From Pleurocapsa sp. MO_226.B13 (GTDB lineage Bacteria > Cyanobacteriota > Cyanobacteriia > Cyanobacteriales > Xenococcaceae): 16,736 nucleotides of DNA. How positions within the stretch are numbered: the stretch's first letter is position 1; each line of letters opens with the position of its first letter. Below are positions 14,397 to 16,736 of the stretch, piece after piece. Below the pieces are notes generated by a model. The model was not told the origin of the DNA. It saw nothing but the letters and a program-made list of their open reading frames with translations, and searched no databases. The stretch is taken from contig JASJEI010000210.1 of assembly GCA_030064795.1 (NCBI GenBank), positions 1 to 16,736 on the forward strand, written 5' to 3'. Both the position numbers and the translations under genes were made by a program.

Positions 14397-14601
14397 AAGC
14401 TATGATGCAGCAAATACACTGACCTGAACTGTCGCAACAAACATCGGGCTTGTCCCCACTGCACTGGAGAATAGCGCGCTGCTCTCCTCCTGGGCCTACC
14501 ACCGTCCTTGTTCGCATAGCAAACTGGCTAGGCAGAACACTGTTCTTGGATATCATTGACTCTGGACGGGTAATAGGTTGGGATTGATTTGGAAGTTTCA
14601 T
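14380..14601 (-). CDS. Candidate RiPP precursor peptide B, 73 aa, Cys-rich C-terminus
   Basis: It begins MKLPNQSQPITRPESMISKN and ends with a cysteine-containing tail (C47, C55, C56, C62, C64, C65; CCDSSGQCICC near 55-65). No cysteine occurs in the first 46 residues, a clear leader/core split. A GPGG segment at 36-39 may mark the boundary. AGGAG stands 9 bases before the ATG. The N-terminal pattern MKLPxQSxxxxR is shared with the 92-aa peptide at 13320-13598, while the C-termini are unrelated. It is the first small gene downstream of the protease gene (386-bp gap) on the same strand, and the gap contains a pair of direct repeats. The peptide is probably ribosomally made and processed; modification is not predictable. 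Confidence 0.72.
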   Translation of the reverse strand: MKLPNQSQPITRPESMISKNSVLPSQFAMRTRTVVGPGGEQRAILQCSGDKPDVCCDSSGQCICCIIAFTATS

Positions 14602-14610
14602 TATTGTAAT

Positions 14611-14615
14611 CTCCT
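14611..14615 (-). promoter_or_regulatory. Ribosome binding site of precursor B
   Basis: AGGAG on the minus strand, 9 bases before ATG 14601. Confidence 0.6.
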
Positions 14616-14697
14616 AAAAACATAAATTGAATTAGTTTATTTGAGTAGAAAAGCGCATTTTTAGAAATGGAGTTGCGCTAGCGAAGATACTCCTCTG

Positions 14698-14723
14698 AAA
14701 ATAGAAGCTAGAACAACGTAAAT
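14698..14723. repeat. Imperfect direct repeat, copy 1
   Basis: It shares 22 of 26 positions with 14789-14814; core agcta.aac.acgtaaat. It lies about 100-120 bases upstream of the precursor B start. Confidence 0.5.
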
Positions 14724-14788
14724 TCATAGATTATTCTATTTTCGTTTCTTTTGTTGTGCGCCTGCAAGGCGCATGGTGTCTGACTTGT

Positions 14789-14814
14789 AAATAGCAGCTA
14801 AAACGACGTAAATA
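14789..14814. repeat. Imperfect direct repeat, copy 2
   Basis: Partner of 14698-14723. It also contains the palindrome acgtaaatacgt. Confidence 0.5.
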
Positions 14815-14987
14815 CGTGTTACTGCTCTTGCTCCTATGATCATTGGTAGGGGTGAACTCAGTTCATGACGACTGTTGGCGAATGTACTACAGAATATCTG
14901 ACACAAGGTATTACCAATGACTAAAGTTAAGATTTTCCGTTCTTGTAGCACTATTAATTTCAGCAAAGATTACTTTCGCTAACAGTA

Positions 14988-16610
14988 TCAGCGAACAAAC
15001 CACGATCGCACTTTACCTACTGTCACTGGACACACATCACTCACATCGACAGTAAAGCGGTAAACTTTCCTGGCTTGTTCAAATACTCTACTGGGACTAA
15101 AGAAAGTTAGCTTGACATCCCAACAATCGGAATCGGGACGACAGAGGGGACTGCGTTCTACCTCGATGGTGTCTAGTTCCATTTCCTGTCGAATTGCATC
15201 TTCAAAGATTTGTTCGACGTTAAAAGCATTAGTCGCTGCATAGTTAATTGCCCGTTCTTGGGGCATAATGCCCAAATTACGCAGTTCGTAATAGACTCGT
15301 TCGAGGAAGTTGGTAACTGCCTGACACCTGCGATCGTAGTTTTCTCGCTCCTCATCTGTAGCCGACTCAGAAGGAGAGGTACCGCAAACAGCTTCGAGTA
15401 AGGCTGAGATATTCCAGCTATACATACATCGCAGCGTCGGGTGAATAATAGGAACGACTTGACCAGACATCAGCATCACTTGTCCCATAATCATGCCAGG
15501 GATAGAAACTCTTTCCACTCCTTCTTCTAGTTGCTCTCTCAGAAATTGGCACAACCGTCGATAAACATCGCTGGCAAAAGCTCCTTGAGACTGGATGGCG
15601 TAAATTGGCGTAGCATCTAAATTGAGTGTCCAGTAAATCGATGCAGCATCCCAAGGATTATCGTCGAGATATGTTAGCAGTTGACTGGGATCGTTGGGAT
15701 TTGACCCTTCACCCATTTGCTGCATAAATGAATCGCGACGCGCCTCAGTGCCAAAGTCATAGCCCAACAACCCGAGAGCATAAACTAATTGTGCTGGTTT
15801 GCCCCCGCCACAGTTACAGCTGCACTCAGAAGGTTCGATGCTGCTAGGAGCAACCGAACTATATTCAATTACATTATCGTTTGTTTTATTTTGAGTAAGA
15901 ACAGTAGCCTGCGGCAATGAGTCTGTAGTTATTGCGGGGTTGTCACCGCTGTAAGATGCTGCCTGCACCGAAGCTGTTGCCATTGGAGCTACGGCTGCCT
16001 GGCTTTCATTTGCTTCTGATGGTGGTGGTAATTGAGTATTTTCTAATTCGGTATTATCATCATTCATAAAATCTCCTCCTTGAAGAATCAGAGACATTGC
16101 CCCTTGGACGTTGAGCCGACCAGCTAGAAGACGGCGACAATCGGGTATGGGTTGTTCTTCACAGGCGATCGCACTCTGAAGAAGTGCTGCTCTAACCGTC
16201 TGGGAATTAGCTTTCTGTCCTTGTTTGAGTTGTAAGCTCATTAACAACGCAGCAATGCCTGAAACAATAGGTGTGGCATAGCTTGTACCACTGTTAACTG
16301 TTATACTGCCGTTAGGGATAGCCCCCAAAATGTTTTCGCCAGGAGCAAGGATTCCTTGAGTTTGATAGCGATCGCCCCAGTTGCTAAAGTCTAACGGGAT
16401 GCCCTGAGAATTCATCGCTCCTACTGCCAAAACTGAGGGTAAAGCCCCTGGAATATGCAGACAACTGCAACCATCGTTACCGGCAGCAGCAATAATCAAG
16501 ATGTTGTTGTCACTACAGTAACGGACAGCATCGGCTAGGATTGGGTAGGCTTCTCCGCTAGGTGTAAGCTGACCACCGCTGATATTAATAATGTTGGCTC
16601 CGTGTTGATT
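14988..16610 (-). pseudogene. PatA/PatG-family cyanobactin-type maturation protease, 5' part cut off by an insertion
   Basis: A subtilisin-like (S8) protease of the family that trims leader peptides from cyanobactin-type precursors. The remaining N-terminal part starts NQHGANIINISGG (from 16610). It then has the oxyanion-hole motif AAAGNDG and the catalytic serine in NSGTSYATPIVSG. After a linker rich in Pro/Ala/Ser comes the family-specific C-terminal domain, beginning CSCNCGGGKPAQLVYALGLL and containing WTLNLDATPIYAI and VERVSIPGMIMGQVMLMSGQ. The catalytic Asp and His and the start codon are missing because similarity ends at 16610, where another element begins. The frame stays open into that element. 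An internal TTG at 16499 would give a 503-aa product without Asp/His. As it stands the protease should be inactive unless the rest lies beyond the inserted element. Confidence 0.85.
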
Positions 16611-16736
16611 GGACTTTGGACAAAAAAACGAGAAGTTCGCGAGTGCATATCGCGAACTAAATCCCCAAGGAAGGAGCGACAGATAATGAGAAGATTGAGC
16701 CTGTGTTTGGACAAACCGATTTCAATCGAGTTCATA
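16611..16736. mobile_element. Left end of an unidentified insertion element (continues outside the window)
   Basis: The subtilisin-like sequence ends abruptly at 16610, followed by ggactttggacaaaaaaacg and a perfect 9-bp-arm hairpin (16634-16642 / 16650-16658, loop gtgcata), a common arrangement just inside the end of an IS. Possible Shine-Dalgarno bases (ggaag, ggag) precede an ATG near 16686 reading MRRLSLCLDKPISIEFI, perhaps a transposase start. The other end and any target duplication are outside the window, so the family cannot be assigned. Confidence 0.5.

Larger units (their letters stand above)
14602..14987. promoter_or_regulatory. Intergenic region upstream of precursor B with direct repeats and hairpins
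   Basis: 386 bp between the protease stop and precursor B. It holds a 26-bp imperfect direct repeat (14698-14723 and 14789-14814, 22 of 26 positions identical, 91 bp apart). It also has a hairpin gcgcc-tgcaa-ggcgc at about 14758-14772 and a small palindrome acgta-aa-tacgt inside the second repeat. It probably contains the promoter of precursor B. An open frame at 14736-14966 shows no protein-like features. Confidence 0.45.

Noticed and set aside
14162..14464. 100-codon minus-strand frame overlapping precursor B
   Set aside because: It overlaps the precursor and the 123-aa gene start in another frame and has no ribosome site or recognisable motif.
14736..14966. 76-codon minus-strand open frame upstream of precursor B
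   Set aside because: It has no ribosome site and its composition is unlike a protein. It runs through the direct repeat and GC hairpin.
1..16736. CRISPR arrays, tRNA or rRNA genes
   Set aside because: No regularly spaced repeats, no tRNA-like cloverleaf and no rRNA-like sequence were seen on either strand.

Overview
The window is almost certainly from a cyanobacterium, probably a filamentous or otherwise large-genome one. The octamer GCGATCGC (the cyanobacterial HIP1 site) occurs about 15 times in 16.7 kb, far above chance. The gene content also fits: PatA/PatG-family cyanobactin-type protease, ISKra4- and IS5-type elements, and many broken genes. It reads as an accessory region reshaped by insertions and deletions, not as a tidy core operon.

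Layout. (1) 1-573: a small conserved-looking gene of unknown function on the minus strand. (2) 576-2668: a complete ISKra4-type insertion sequence with 37-bp terminal inverted repeats, inserted 2 bp upstream of that gene's ATG. (3) 2669-3009: gene-poor spacer with a small palindromic repeat that also occurs inside the ISKra4 transposase. (4) 3010-4109: a decayed IS5-type element whose right end lies 2 bp before the ATG of the next gene. (5) 4112-6714: a dihydrodipicolinate synthase/N-acetylneuraminate lyase superfamily aldolase and a 432-residue protein I cannot identify. (6) 6730-8127: a truncated, frameshifted acyl-CoA/4-coumarate ligase-like remnant, meeting tail to tail a tryptophan 2,3-dioxygenase (TDO) remnant. 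The TDO is also cut near its start by a 126-bp miniature element with 10-bp target duplications. (7) 8413-10238: a class II aldolase/adducin-like gene and a Rieske oxygenase, convergent, with interlocking stop codons. (8) 10615-13288: an indoleamine 2,3-dioxygenase (IDO)-family gene, a fused scar of two lost genes (N-terminus of a second DHDPS-like gene plus C-terminus of a cysteine-desulfurase-like gene), and a methylenetetrahydrofolate-reductase-like gene. (9) 13320-16610, minus strand: a ribosomally made peptide (RiPP)-like locus with two Cys-rich candidate precursor peptides that share an MKLPxQS N-terminus, a small Cys-containing protein of unknown function between them, and a PatA/PatG-family subtilisin-like protease. 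(10) 16611-16736: the end of another element that truncates the protease gene.

How the genes may work together. The protease and the two Cys-rich peptides look like one system, in which the protease would remove the common leader. Because the protease is interrupted, this copy may be inactive or may depend on another protease. The middle part carries several small-molecule enzymes: a C-C lyase, a Rieske oxygenase, two unrelated heme tryptophan dioxygenase families of which one is dead, a one-carbon reductase-like protein, and lost ligase and PLP-enzyme genes. These suggest a former tryptophan-related or specialised-metabolite gene set, but no pathway can be assigned from the sequence alone.
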